A stretch of 64,000 bases of DNA from Nocardia sp. NBC_00508 (lineage in GTDB: Bacteria; Actinomycetota; Actinomycetes; Mycobacteriales; Mycobacteriaceae). The stretch covers positions 2,914,001 to 2,978,000 of the forward strand of contig NZ_CP107852.1 of assembly GCF_036346875.1 (NCBI RefSeq), read 5' to 3'. Under the pieces are notes generated by a model. It ran no database searches, had not been told where the DNA came from, and saw nothing but the letters and a program-made list of their open reading frames with translations. The translations under genes were made by a program, and so were the position numbers. Shown one piece after another: positions 17,778-26,052 of this stretch. Each line of letters starts with the position of its first letter. The first letter of the stretch is position 1.

Positions 17778-18662
17778 ATGCCCGCACAGCCCGCCGCCCC
17801 GTCGGTCCCTCGTCGTCAGGTGGCCCGCATCCTGTCAAAGCTGCATCGAGAGTCCGGGCTCTACATCAAGGACGTGGCGGAACAGGTCAACCTTCACCAC
17901 GCCACCGTGACGAAGATGCTCAAGGGCCAGCCGTGCAAGCTCAAGCCGATCTACATCGACAAACTCTGCGACATCTACCATGCGACACCCGAGACCAGGG
18001 CTAACGTGAAAACCCTTGCCGCAGAGGCCGAATCGGCTCGCGGCTGGTGGCATGCTTTCAGCGACACGGAGTCGACAGACAAGCTGAGCACGTATATCGC
18101 CCTGGAAGGCACTGCCAGTGCCCTCATGATGTACCAGAGCGCTCGTATCCCTGGCCTACTGCAAACCGAGGACTATGCCCGCGCCCTGCTCCGCACCAGC
18201 CCCGAGTTGACGCCCGAGGAGGTCGAGCGCCACGTCCAAGTCCGTATGCGCCGACAAGCAGTTCTCACCGAATCCCAGCCGAGGTTTGACGCAATACTCG
18301 ACGAAAACGTGATCCGCCGCGCGCTCGGCGACCCGCAACTCGCCAGCGGTCAACTGCGCCACATCATCGAAGTCTCCGCGCTGCCCAACGTCAGTATCCG
18401 GCTCGTACCCTTCGACGTCGGCATCTATCGCGGTATCGAGGCAGGACCGTTCATCATCCTCGAATTCGCCGAGACAGCCGACCTCGAACCGGAGCCCCCA
18501 GTCGTTTACATCGAAGCCGGAGTCGGGAGCGCCTTGTACTTCGAGAAGCGCGAGCAGGTGGACCGGTATCGTCACTCTTGGGGCGCCATAGAGTGGTCTG
18601 CGTTGAGCGCGGCCAAGACCCGCGCTTACTTGTCCAAGATCGCGAAGGAGTTACCTCGGTGA
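17778..18662 (+). CDS. Helix-turn-helix regulator of the Scr1/DUF5753 (WhiJ-like) family
   Basis: A 294-residue protein with an XRE-type helix-turn-helix in residues 10-60 (VAEQVNLHHATVTKMLKG) and a DUF5753 domain from about residue 85 (ARIPGLLQTEDYARALL, FDAILDENVIRRALG, SIRLVPFDVGIY). Such proteins occur in actinomycetes paired with DUF397 proteins, which they are thought to bind; the WhiJ/AbaA loci of Streptomyces are examples. The stop overlaps the following DUF397 start (GTGA). Confidence 0.93.
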   Translation: MPAQPAAPSVPRRQVARILSKLHRESGLYIKDVAEQVNLHHATVTKMLKGQPCKLKPIYIDKLCDIYHATPETRANVKTLAAEAESARGWWHAFSDTESTDKLSTYIALEGTASALMMYQSARIPGLLQTEDYARALLRTSPELTPEEVERHVQVRMRRQAVLTESQPRFDAILDENVIRRALGDPQLASGQLRHIIEVSALPNVSIRLVPFDVGIYRGIEAGPFIILEFAETADLEPEPPVVYIEAGVGSALYFEKREQVDRYRHSWGAIEWSALSAAKTRAYLSKIAKELPR

Positions 18663-18856
18663 ACGCCGAGTGGTTCAAGAGCAGCTACAGCACCCAGACT
18701 GGTGAATGCGTTGAAGTCGCCTTCCTTGACCACGGGATGGTCGGAATGCGCGACAGCAAGAACCCGACTGGCCCGGCGCTGGTCTTCACTCCAGGCGCAT
18801 GGGACGCCTTCACCGCTGGCACAACCAGCGGCGAGTCCAACCGCCCGACTGCCTGA
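18659..18856 (+). CDS. DUF397 family small protein
   Basis: A 65-residue protein with the family signature WFKSSYSTQTGECVEVAF, then MRDSKNPTGPALVFTP and a W-DAF motif. The GTG at 18659 overlaps the upstream stop codon. DUF397 proteins are small partners of DUF5753 regulators. A near-paralogue follows directly at 18912 but is split by an insertion element. Confidence 0.92.
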   Translation: MNAEWFKSSYSTQTGECVEVAFLDHGMVGMRDSKNPTGPALVFTPGAWDAFTAGTTSGESNRPTA

Positions 18857-18995
18857 CACCGGCAACGAGATCGCGAGACCTGCTCAGGCGGGTAGCAAGG
18901 AGTTACGAGGCGTGAAGACCGACCTATCCGGGGCGAACTGGTTCAAGAGCACCCACAGCGAGAGTGGGGGCCAATGCGTCGAGGTCGCCTGGCTA

Positions 18996-20182
18996 GTGCC
19001 TCGTCCAGGTAGGTTGCCCTGGTAACCGGGTGTCGGGTTGATCGTGGACGCGTGTCCGGTGATGCTGCCAGTGGAGGTGGTGTCGGTGGCCCGGAGGCCG
19101 GAAGTGTTTGTGCGGGCGGTGACCCCGGAGGAGGGGCGCCGGTTGCAGAAGATCACCAAGACGAGCAAACAACCGGTCAGGACGCGACGAGCGATCGTGG
19201 TGATGGCCTCGGCGCAGCGGCAACCGGCCCCCGCGATCGCGAGGTTGATGCAGGTCAGCGAGGCGTATGTGCGGCAGGTGATCCACGAGTTCAACGAGCG
19301 GGGGTTCGAAGCTCTGGACCCAAAATGGAGCGCGGGCAGGCCGAAGAAGGTAGATCGGGCGACGCGTGAACGCATCGCTTGTATCGCCCGGTGCTGCCCG
19401 CGTGATCTGGGCTGGCCGTTCTCGGTGTGGAGCCTGTCGAAACTGCGAGAAGTGTTGCTGACCAACGGAATCGCTGAGATCAGCCGCGAAACTCTGCGCA
19501 AGATCCTCCACGGCGAGGGGGTGTCGTGGCAGGCGGTCAAGACCTGGAAAGCGGGCACCGACCCGGAGTTCACCGCGAAGATGAACCGCGTCCTGGACCT
19601 CTATGACCATCCACCCACCGATGGGCGGGTGGTCTGCGTGGACGAGTTCGGGCCGCTGAACTTGCAACCCCGCGCTGGTCGTGGCTGGTTCGGGCGACGA
19701 ACCCCGAAACGGTTGCGGGCGACCTACCGGCGCACCCAGGGCGTGCGGCACCTACTCGGCGCTCTGGATCTGGCGACCGGCAAGATCCACTACCGGATCC
19801 GGGATCGTAAACGGTGGCAGGAGTTCCTGTCGTTGCTGAAGTCGCTGCGGGCGCGCTGGCCCGGACAGAAGCTCTACGTCATCGCCGACAACTTCTCCCC
19901 GCACAAACGAGCCGAGGTCCGCACCTGGGCTGCGGCCAACAACGTGGAACTGGTCTTCCTACCGACCTATTCATCGTGGTTGAACTGGATCGAGTCCGAA
20001 TTCGCGGCTCTACGCTACTTCGCCTTGAACGGCACCGATCACCGCAGCCACGACGAACAGGACGCCGCGATCGGCGCCTACATCCGCTGGTACAACCAGC
20101 ACGCCCGACCCAAACGCGACTTCGCCGTCAACTCCAAGATCCGGCACCCTGATTACCTACCGAAGGTTGCTTGACGAGGCAC
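18996..20182 (+). mobile_element. IS630-family insertion sequence, complete
   Basis: A 1187-bp element bounded by TA on each side (18994-18995 and 20183-20184), the target duplication typical of IS630/Tc1-mariner elements. The terminal inverted repeat begins GTGCCTCGTC at both ends and continues imperfectly. It carries a single intact transposase gene in the same direction as the disrupted DUF397 gene. Confidence 0.92.
19038..20174 (+). CDS. IS630 family transposase
   Basis: A DDE transposase of up to 378 residues (TTG start at 19038; ATG at 19062 also possible). An N-terminal helix-turn-helix (residues 50-90) precedes the RNase H-like domain with VCVDEFGP (first Asp), VIADNFSPHK (second Asp) and SSWLNWIESEF (Glu). 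No frameshift or stop is seen, so the element may be active. Confidence 0.93.
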   Translation: MIVDACPVMLPVEVVSVARRPEVFVRAVTPEEGRRLQKITKTSKQPVRTRRAIVVMASAQRQPAPAIARLMQVSEAYVRQVIHEFNERGFEALDPKWSAGRPKKVDRATRERIACIARCCPRDLGWPFSVWSLSKLREVLLTNGIAEISRETLRKILHGEGVSWQAVKTWKAGTDPEFTAKMNRVLDLYDHPPTDGRVVCVDEFGPLNLQPRAGRGWFGRRTPKRLRATYRRTQGVRHLLGALDLATGKIHYRIRDRKRWQEFLSLLKSLRARWPGQKLYVIADNFSPHKRAEVRTWAAANNVELVFLPTYSSWLNWIESEFAALRYFALNGTDHRSHDEQDAAIGAYIRWYNQHARPKRDFAVNSKIRHPDYLPKVA

Positions 20183-20540
20183 TAGACAGTGACCGCGTCG
20201 GCATCCGCGACTCGAAGAACCCAACCGGCTCTGCGCTGATCTTCACGCCACGAGCATGGGACGCCTTCACCGCTGGCGTGACCAGCGGCGAGTTCAACCG
20301 CCCGGATGCATGACCCAAACTGCACGGTGCACAGAACAGCCTCGGAAGCTGGCGCGCCGGGGCTGTTCTACGAGCATGTGGCAATCATCCGATGAGGGTT
20401 CAGGCGTAGTTGTACTCGCAGGACCGAACACACACCGCCCCAGCACAGCCCATCCGAGCAAAGCCATTACCCCTCGTCGACATCAGCGCACGCTGTCGTT
20501 TCCGCGAGCCAGAGACCCACTCGTGCAACAACTTTCGACC

Positions 20541-20569
20541 TTGACCATGCGGAAGTCGATATGTAGCCT
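20541..20569 (+). promoter_or_regulatory. Candidate promoter of the secreted-protein gene
   Basis: TTGACC (20541-20546), a 17-bp spacer, then TAGCCT (20564-20569), about 50 bp before the ATG. The spacing is ideal for the primary sigma factor. Confidence 0.5.
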
Positions 20570-20576
20570 GATCTGA

Positions 20577-20600
20577 GGACCCATCTCGGAATATGGGTCC
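20577..20600 (+). promoter_or_regulatory. Hairpin in the 5' leader
   Basis: A perfect inverted repeat, GGACCCAT and ATGGGTCC around an 8-base loop, just after the predicted transcription start and before the ribosome binding site GGGGGAA. It could protect the mRNA end or be a regulator site. Confidence 0.5.
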
Positions 20601-20618
20601 GAAAGATACGGGGGAACA

Positions 20619-21083
20619 ATGCACTCGAGGCGCTGCCATTCGAATACGCAGTTATGGAAATTTCTCGGAGCTGTTCTGATCATGTCTGCTGGATGGATTT
20701 TGGGCGCTGGATCTGGTGTGGCAAACGCCGGTGTCGGCAGCTGCGACGTCAACGTTCATAACGTGCATCAATCCAAAGGTTCACCCGGCCTGATGGACGT
20801 CAAGGGTACGCTCGTCTGTCAGGGCGAGGTCGAACGCGCAGATGTGTTCATATACTACGTCAAAGTCGACGGGGCGGAGTGGGTCCGCATCGAGAGTAGC
20901 ATTGCCCAGAGAACTGTGTACTCACCTACGCCTGGAAAGAAGTACACCGTCATGTCGCAGAACGGAACTCCCTGTGCCCCAGGGGAGTACATCGGAGTAG
21001 CAGAAGGGTATCTCACCGTAGACGGCAAGACAACGAAGAACTATCAGAATGGGTTCGGGCCACGATCGACAGTGACCTGCTGA
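20619..21083 (+). CDS. Secreted protein of unknown function
   Basis: A 154-residue protein with an N-terminal signal peptide (hydrophobic core about residues 13-30, cleavage near VANAG). The mature domain is beta-rich with four cysteines (SCDVNV, LVCQGEV, GTPCAPGEY and the C-terminal TC) that could form two disulfides. GC content is well below the neighbours, suggesting recent acquisition. The start ATG is preceded by GGGGGAA. No family is recognised. Confidence 0.75.
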   Translation: MHSRRCHSNTQLWKFLGAVLIMSAGWILGAGSGVANAGVGSCDVNVHNVHQSKGSPGLMDVKGTLVCQGEVERADVFIYYVKVDGAEWVRIESSIAQRTVYSPTPGKKYTVMSQNGTPCAPGEYIGVAEGYLTVDGKTTKNYQNGFGPRSTVTC

Positions 21084-21113
21084 TTCGCTAGCAAAAAGGA
21101 GGTGGGTAGCTTC

Positions 21114-21533
21114 GTGAATGATTTCGATCATGTCATGCCGGACCTGTATTCGTGGCTGTCGAAAGAGTATGGGACCGTCGGGCACATCTTGTTCGATGCA
21201 GAGTCGGATATGATTACCGCGATTCCCCGAGGCGGCTTGGGGTTATCTATCGCCTTGACCAAACAGGACGACGGGATTCGCGTCGATCTCGGACTGAATG
21301 TGTCGTTCATGGCACCACGAGACGACCCGTTCGAGCTATCCGACGTCCTCGTTATCGTAAAGTCCTTGATCGAGTCGGGTATTTCACTCTCGGTTCCCAT
21401 CGATCCGTTCGGGGAACCGGTGATACGCTACACCCTAAAATTCCCGAATGGCATGCTGAGCTCAAAGGTTCCGGGACATGACTACGTAGAATTCACGGTC
21501 GGAGGTTGGCTGCCGTTCGGCGCTCCCCGATAG
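21114..21533 (+). CDS. Hypothetical protein, lower-GC orphan
   Basis: A 139-residue cytoplasmic protein without signal peptide or cysteines, predicted alpha/beta (DLYSWLSKEYGTVGHILFD, LGLNVSFMAPRDD, VIVKSLIESGISLSVP). The GTG at 21114 stands 10 bp after AAGGAGGT. It follows the secreted-protein gene by 30 bp, and both share a lower GC content, so they form a probable two-gene operon. One could act as partner or immunity protein for the other, but nothing in the sequence proves this. Confidence 0.65.
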   Translation: MNDFDHVMPDLYSWLSKEYGTVGHILFDAESDMITAIPRGGLGLSIALTKQDDGIRVDLGLNVSFMAPRDDPFELSDVLVIVKSLIESGISLSVPIDPFGEPVIRYTLKFPNGMLSSKVPGHDYVEFTVGGWLPFGAPR

Positions 21534-22038
21534 AGCGGGCGGGGCATGCGTTCGCTTTGACCACATCCCCGCGGCATCCCCGTCCACGCGCATCTTGGCT
21601 CGGCGCTGTCTCCAGCCACCCAACCCAGGGAACCTGTATCTCCACACTGGTCGCTTCACCTTTCGCCCTCGGCAACTACGAGAGCGGTCACGAAAGAATA
21701 TTTCTTACTCTCCACTCTCCGATCGCAGGCGCGATTTACAGCCAGTCTATTCCTACTGCGCAATGAGTCCAACCCGAACCAGATGTGGTCTCCGGTGGAA
21801 AACTCAACAATTCCAGTGGCACGCTTACTATTCCAGCGCCAAATTCTCCCCCGTGTAGTTAGCACTCCCTCGTCCCCATGCATACTCACAGGCTACGCTT
21901 GTCCCTGGGTCGAATGAGGCGAATCGCTCTTCACGCAAGGGTATTTCCGGTAGCTACCAGCGAATTCAGGTGCGCTCCGGCCGCACGTAGGCGACCGTGG
22001 TCGAGTCAGATCAGTGAGGCGTCGAAGGGGGCAGTCCG
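21534..22038. other. AT-richer spacer with a cold-shock-like remnant
   Basis: About 500 bases between the orphan gene and the cold-shock-like gene. The plus strand has no convincing gene. The minus strand carries the cold-shock-like frame at 21656-21889. Confidence 0.4.
21656..21889 (-). CDS. Degenerate cold-shock-like small protein
   Basis: A 77-codon frame whose first half (RGRIWRWNSKRATGIVEF, then HIWFGLDSL) parallels the cold-shock-like protein at 22039 (VYRWNSRNGSGVLTRSDG, WFHVSSVEAG). The second half is divergent. It may be a decayed or fast-evolving paralogue on the opposite strand. The start is uncertain (ATG 21889 or GTG codons inside). Confidence 0.35.
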   Translation of the reverse strand: MSMHGDEGVLTTRGRIWRWNSKRATGIVEFSTGDHIWFGLDSLRSRNRLAVNRACDRRVESKKYSFVTALVVAEGER

Positions 22039-22254
22039 ATGGAGCAGGCCACGGTGTATCGCTGGAACAGCCGCAACGGCTCCGGTGTCCTGACCCGATC
22101 GGACGGGCCACCGGCGTGGTTCCATGTGTCCAGCGTCGAGGCAGGAGACGTGCTCGCCCTGGAGGAGGGCGACCAGGTAGACGCCGAAGTCGAAAACGTT
22201 CCACAGGGGGATTACGAATGCAGAGCAGTATTCGTGCGCAAGCACCTCCCATAG
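22039..22254 (+). CDS. Divergent cold-shock-domain protein
   Basis: A 71-residue protein with the pattern of an OB-fold cold-shock domain: W-N-S-x-N-G-x-G-V-L in place of WFNxxKGFGFI, then AWFHVSSVEAG and LEEGDQVDAEVEN. The RNP aromatic residues are partly missing, so nucleic-acid binding is uncertain. GGGGGCAG precedes the ATG. Confidence 0.6.
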   Translation: MEQATVYRWNSRNGSGVLTRSDGPPAWFHVSSVEAGDVLALEEGDQVDAEVENVPQGDYECRAVFVRKHLP

Positions 22255-22352
22255 TCATGCTGGCGCGCTGTCGTCGTGCGGCACCCTGACCGGACAGATG
22301 CGCCGACACATCGGAAGCGTTCGGCTTAGCGAACAAGCGCAGCTGACCGGTA

Positions 22353-23180
22353 TCAGCGTGTGCTCCGCTCGTGGTCCAGTCCTGGACGGTATTGCGTGCG
22401 GTGGTTGCGGAGCGCGCGTACCGCCATCACGCCCGCGGCGACGACCACCGTGGAACTTGCGATGAACACGATCTGTGGCCGATCCAGGGTGTTGTCACCA
22501 GCGAGCAGATAGCACGCGATATTGAACAGCCAATGCCCGATCGACGCGGTCAGCACGCGCTGGCCGAAACTGCCGTTGCCCAGGTATCCGAGCACGATGG
22601 CGAACGCCATGGCCGAGACGAAGAAGCAGGCCGCGGTCACCGGGCCCGCCATGAATGCCTGGACATGCCACAGCGCCCACGTCGCCCCGGTCGCCGATAT
22701 TGCCGCGAACCTGGTCATTCGAGATTCCAGTATCGGCTGCATCAGGCCACGCCAACCGATTTCCTCGCCGCCCGCGCCGATGAGTTGGAGCAGCAGAAAC
22801 CCTGCGAACGGTAAACTCCCGACTGCCGCGGGGCCGACAAGTGTGGTGCCCGACATGACAGCCGCCATCGTGATCACCAGCCAGAACACCACGCAAGCGG
22901 TGACCATCGCCACCACATTTGCCGCTACTCGCCTGGCGGAAACCGCTGCAGGGAGCAGTCGGGCGACGGTCTTCCTGAACGTCAGCCAGGTTGCCAGCGC
23001 GCCGAGCGTCGGGCCGAACTGGACCAGTGCTAGTGCTGCCGGGTCGATGCCCGAATGAGGTTGTACCGCAAGTAAGGCGGCTGAGGCAGCAAGGGTGGAC
23101 AGTACGTAGACGCCGAGTACAGCCCAAACCCTGGCGGTGGCCGGTGAGTGCAGCCGGGGCGGAGATGCGGTGGTGCTCAT
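22353..23180 (-). CDS. CPBP family intramembrane metalloprotease (CAAX/Abi)
   Basis: A 275-residue membrane protein with about eight hydrophobic helices. The family motif 1 is GGEEIGWRGLMQP (EExxxR) and motif 2 is WALWHVQAFMAG (FxxxH-like), followed by the third helix with N-x-x-x-Y in FNIACYLLAG. In bacteria these proteases act in bacteriocin self-immunity or envelope processing. The context gives no target. Confidence 0.88.
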   Translation of the reverse strand: MSTTASPPRLHSPATARVWAVLGVYVLSTLAASAALLAVQPHSGIDPAALALVQFGPTLGALATWLTFRKTVARLLPAAVSARRVAANVVAMVTACVVFWLVITMAAVMSGTTLVGPAAVGSLPFAGFLLLQLIGAGGEEIGWRGLMQPILESRMTRFAAISATGATWALWHVQAFMAGPVTAACFFVSAMAFAIVLGYLGNGSFGQRVLTASIGHWLFNIACYLLAGDNTLDRPQIVFIASSTVVVAAGVMAVRALRNHRTQYRPGLDHERSTR

Positions 23181-23321
23181 GCGACTTATTCTGGCGATCG
23201 ATGTCCGCGCCGGTCGCGAACCACAGCAGGGACATGGTTGGTACGAAGCGGTTCGACAACAGCCATATCCCTACCGTCGGGGTTCACATCCGTTCGGGCT
23301 CAGTGCCCAGCACAGGCGCGT

Positions 23322-24581
23322 TCAGTCGGCTTCGTGCCGATGCTGCGGAAGCCGGGACCGTAGCCGGATGATGCCGGGCGCCTGTGAGCTGGGCAGCAGG
23401 CGGCTCGCGTCGACCTGGTTGCGGAGCTGCTGGAAGTCGGCGGTGAGCGAGGAGGTGATTCGGTAGGGGTTGGCGGCGAGCCGGTACCCGAGCATCCGCC
23501 GCAGCCGGGCGAGCTCGGCTCGCACCGTGACAGCCTTGCCTTCGGACCCGTAGATCTCTTCGGCCAACGCTGCGGCGGTCAGTCCCGCCGGATGCGCCAG
23601 CAGGAGCACCAGTAGCTCGCTGTGCCGGGCGCCGAGCTGGTGGGTGACGCCGTCGAGATCGAGCAGCGCCCGATCTCGCCCCAGGGCGGTGACGTGGGCG
23701 GTCGGCGTATAGGGCGTGCCGTGGCGTGGCGCACGCACGGTGAACAGACCGTCCGCCGAGAGACGCTCGAGGATCACGGGGCGACCGTCCGGAAGTTCCG
23801 TCGGTCCCTCGATGAGCGGACTCGACCAGACTCTGGGCAGCCAGCCCTGCGGCTCCGCATGCAGAACTCGCCCGTCCGGTGACAGCAAGGCGTTCATATC
23901 GGGCGAGCGGGCCGAGATCCGGTCCACGTAGCGAGCACGAGCCTCGGCGTCGCGCCGCCGAGCGCGCTCGGCGAGATGCGCTTCGGCCAGCCGTGCCGCG
24001 GCGGTCACCAGCGAAAGAGCGAGCGGGCGCGAGTCGCGGCGGCGACATGTGACATCGACTACACCGACCACGGCGCCGCTGACCGGGTCCCGGATCGGGG
24101 CCGCTGTGCAGGTGTACTCCACCGCGAGGGACAGATAATGTTCGGCGCCCCGCACCTGGAATGGCTTGCCGAGCGCCAGGGCGGTGCCCACGCCATTGGT
24201 GCCGGCTCCCGCCTCGCTCCAGCGTGCGCCTTCGACGAGATGGGCGCGTTCCGCCGCACGGCGCGTAGGAACGTCGCCATGGACCCAGAGCAGGTGTCCT
24301 TGCACGTCACCGACGAACAGGATGTGCCCCGGTTCCGACGCCGCACTGCCGAGGACCGTCTGCAACACGGGCCATACGATGCCCATCGGGTCCTCCTCGC
24401 GCCGACGCCGCAACGCGTCGTCGGTCAGCGCGACGCTCGGAAGGTGCCGATCCGGATGCAAGCCCTGGTACCGGGCGCGATCCCATGACGCGCGCACATC
24501 AACGCGCACCTGCCGTATCTCTCCGCCAGCGAGCCGGTCGGCACGGGCCTGTGCGACCCGTTTTTGTGCAGAGTCATCCAT
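23322..24581 (-). CDS. GAF-domain transcriptional regulator (AcoR N-terminal type)
   Basis: A 419-residue protein. The N-terminal half (residues 40-190) matches the sensory region of AcoR-type activators (RASWDRARYQGLHPDRHLP, GAGTNGVGTALALG, AAPIRDPVSGAVVGVVDVT), which is a GAF-like ligand domain. No AAA+ sigma-54 domain follows; instead the C-terminus carries a winged-helix segment (LTAAALAEEIYGSEGKAV). ATG 24581 is chosen over an upstream ATG. Proteins like this often regulate aldehyde or alcohol dehydrogenases, but none is adjacent. Confidence 0.82.
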   Translation of the reverse strand: MDDSAQKRVAQARADRLAGGEIRQVRVDVRASWDRARYQGLHPDRHLPSVALTDDALRRRREEDPMGIVWPVLQTVLGSAASEPGHILFVGDVQGHLLWVHGDVPTRRAAERAHLVEGARWSEAGAGTNGVGTALALGKPFQVRGAEHYLSLAVEYTCTAAPIRDPVSGAVVGVVDVTCRRRDSRPLALSLVTAAARLAEAHLAERARRRDAEARARYVDRISARSPDMNALLSPDGRVLHAEPQGWLPRVWSSPLIEGPTELPDGRPVILERLSADGLFTVRAPRHGTPYTPTAHVTALGRDRALLDLDGVTHQLGARHSELLVLLLAHPAGLTAAALAEEIYGSEGKAVTVRAELARLRRMLGYRLAANPYRITSSLTADFQQLRNQVDASRLLPSSQAPGIIRLRSRLPQHRHEAD

Positions 24582-25050
24582 AGCGATATAGAGCAGAATA
24601 TGACGCCCCCAAATGTCGTGCAACTGACAGCGCCTTGCCCGATAACGCACCCGACGAACGATCTACCAGGTCGGATGCAGCCAATAGTGCAATGTTGTAC
24701 AGGTTTTGACGGAGTCCTGCGGCGGGGTGTGCTGTTGCAACGTTCGTGCAACCCCCTCCCAGTGGCTGGTCTCGACTGTCCCTAGCGCGTCAGAGTGTGC
24801 GAATAGACAGATGTCACCGGATCAGAGGTCGAAATACCGTGTCTGGAACTGCCCGATGGCGTACCGATGTGCCACGAGGACCACGGCGCCGGCCGCCTTG
24901 CGCGGGTACCGGCGGAAGCGGACCGCTGCAACGCCGCGGCGCTGAATTCCGGTGCATCCGATCGAATCGACGGCAGCTGAGGATGGACGCGACGCACGGC
25001 ACAGCTGGTGCGGCTGATCGTCCTGCCGACTCGGATTTCGGAGTTGAGCG
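24582..25050. other. Intergenic region upstream of GAF regulator and DUF4254 genes
   Basis: About 470 bases with no supported gene. The part near 24600-24760 is AT-richer and contains repeated TTGCA elements, including the palindrome listed at 24734-24752. Confidence 0.45.
24734..24752. promoter_or_regulatory. GTTGCA-N7-TGCAAC palindrome
   Basis: A perfect 6-bp inverted repeat in the region upstream of the GAF regulator; further GTGCAA half-sites lie nearby (around 24618 and 24688). It is a candidate site for that regulator. Confidence 0.45.
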
Positions 25051-25578
25051 GTGAGAGTGATGGACAAACTGCCTGCGGCGCCGCGGTGCCGCGACCGCAG
25101 TCTGCTGGCGGAGGATACGGCCGCACTTGGCGCGGGCCCGCTGTTGTCGGCAAAGGAGCTGCTGTGCGCCATGCGCGGGGATTACGCGGGCGACCACCCG
25201 CTGGCGCGGTGGGCGCGCCGGCTCGCCGAGCTGCATCGCACGCCACGACTCACCGGCAGCGCTGGAATCTGCGGCGAAAAGTGCTGTGCTCGTGAGGATC
25301 TTGTGCACGCGATCGACGTGTGGACCGAGCGGAACGTGCCGCAACATCGCCACGGTGTCGCATTGCACACCGAGACGCTCGGGTCGGTGATCGACCGCAT
25401 CGCCGACGCCCAATCGCGCGCCACCACCGTACTGATGTCCAGCCAGACAGCAGCGGACCCTCGGGTGCATGCCGCATGGCACCGGCTGGCCGAACTAGTC
25501 GATGGATACAACGATCTGATCGCGCAAGTGACCGACGGGGTACGGCGGCTGCCGGCACCGGCAGGAGAGGACTGGTGA
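25051..25578 (+). CDS. DUF4254 domain protein, paralogue 1
   Basis: A 175-residue helical protein. Family-like blocks are LPTKELL-type LLSAKELLCAMRGDY, HTETLGSVIDRIAD and AWHRLAELVDGYNDLIAQV. It has an extra cysteine-containing loop (GICGEKCCARED). DUF4254 proteins have no known function. The GTG at 25051 is preceded by GGAG; its stop overlaps the next DUF4254 gene (GTGA). Confidence 0.75.
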   Translation: MRVMDKLPAAPRCRDRSLLAEDTAALGAGPLLSAKELLCAMRGDYAGDHPLARWARRLAELHRTPRLTGSAGICGEKCCAREDLVHAIDVWTERNVPQHRHGVALHTETLGSVIDRIADAQSRATTVLMSSQTAADPRVHAAWHRLAELVDGYNDLIAQVTDGVRRLPAPAGEDW

Positions 25579-26027
25579 CCCCCCGACCAGCTCAAGGCAC
25601 GCTTCCGGACCGGGAGGCGCTATTGGCGGCGTGCCGTGGTTGGCCGCCGACCACCGATAGCCCGATCCTGGCGGCGGCCGTTGAACTGGCTGAGCTGCAC
25701 GAGATCCGGATGAGCCGACCGGACGGCGAAGCATGGCAGATCGATCGCGCGCGGCTGCGGTGGTCAGCCGCCATCGACCACCTGGTCGCCTCGACCACAC
25801 CGGCGCCGTCTCCGGAGGCACCCTTGCACACCGAGACACTTGGCCAGATCATCGACCGAATTGCCCAGCTCACGGCACTCGCATTCGCCATGCTGATCGA
25901 CGGACTGGAGTTGGCCTTCCACGACATCCATACCCAGCTCAACGATCTGGCGAAAGGCTATGAAGATCTCGCCGCCGAAGTGCTCGCCGGAACCAGACGC
26001 CTGCCTGTTCGCGCCCCCAGCCGATAG
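25575..26027 (+). CDS. DUF4254 domain protein, paralogue 2
   Basis: A 150-residue relative of the preceding protein (LPDREALLAACRG, LHTETLGQIIDRIAQL, LNDLAKGYEDLAAEVLAGTRRLP). It starts at GTG overlapping the upstream stop, so the two are co-translated and could form a heteromer. A third member is at 56590-57030. The first part of its substrate-free alpha-helical fold is shorter than in paralogue 1. Confidence 0.75.
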   Translation: MTPRPAQGTLPDREALLAACRGWPPTTDSPILAAAVELAELHEIRMSRPDGEAWQIDRARLRWSAAIDHLVASTTPAPSPEAPLHTETLGQIIDRIAQLTALAFAMLIDGLELAFHDIHTQLNDLAKGYEDLAAEVLAGTRRLPVRAPSR

Positions 26028-26052
26028 TGCGGACTGGCGAAATCCAGCAGAA

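Larger units (their letters stand above)
18912..20313 (+). pseudogene. Second DUF397 gene, interrupted by an IS630-type element
   Basis: The 5' part (18912-18995) reads WFKSTHSESGGQCVEVAWL and the 3' part (from 20185) continues DSDRVGIRDSKNPTGSAL to a TGA at 20311-20313. Removing 18996-20182 and one TA restores a 70-residue DUF397 protein without any base change, so the insertion looks recent. The start is GTG, with AAGGAGTTACGAGG before it, as in the intact paralogue. Confidence 0.93.
20314..20618. other. Non-coding spacer with the promoter of the next gene
   Basis: About 300 bases downstream of the split DUF397 gene. I see no gene; the last 80 bases contain a promoter and a leader hairpin listed separately. 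Confidence 0.4.

Noticed and set aside
18996..20182. Idea that the IS carries passenger genes
   Set aside because: Only the transposase gene fits between the inverted ends; other frames are shadows.
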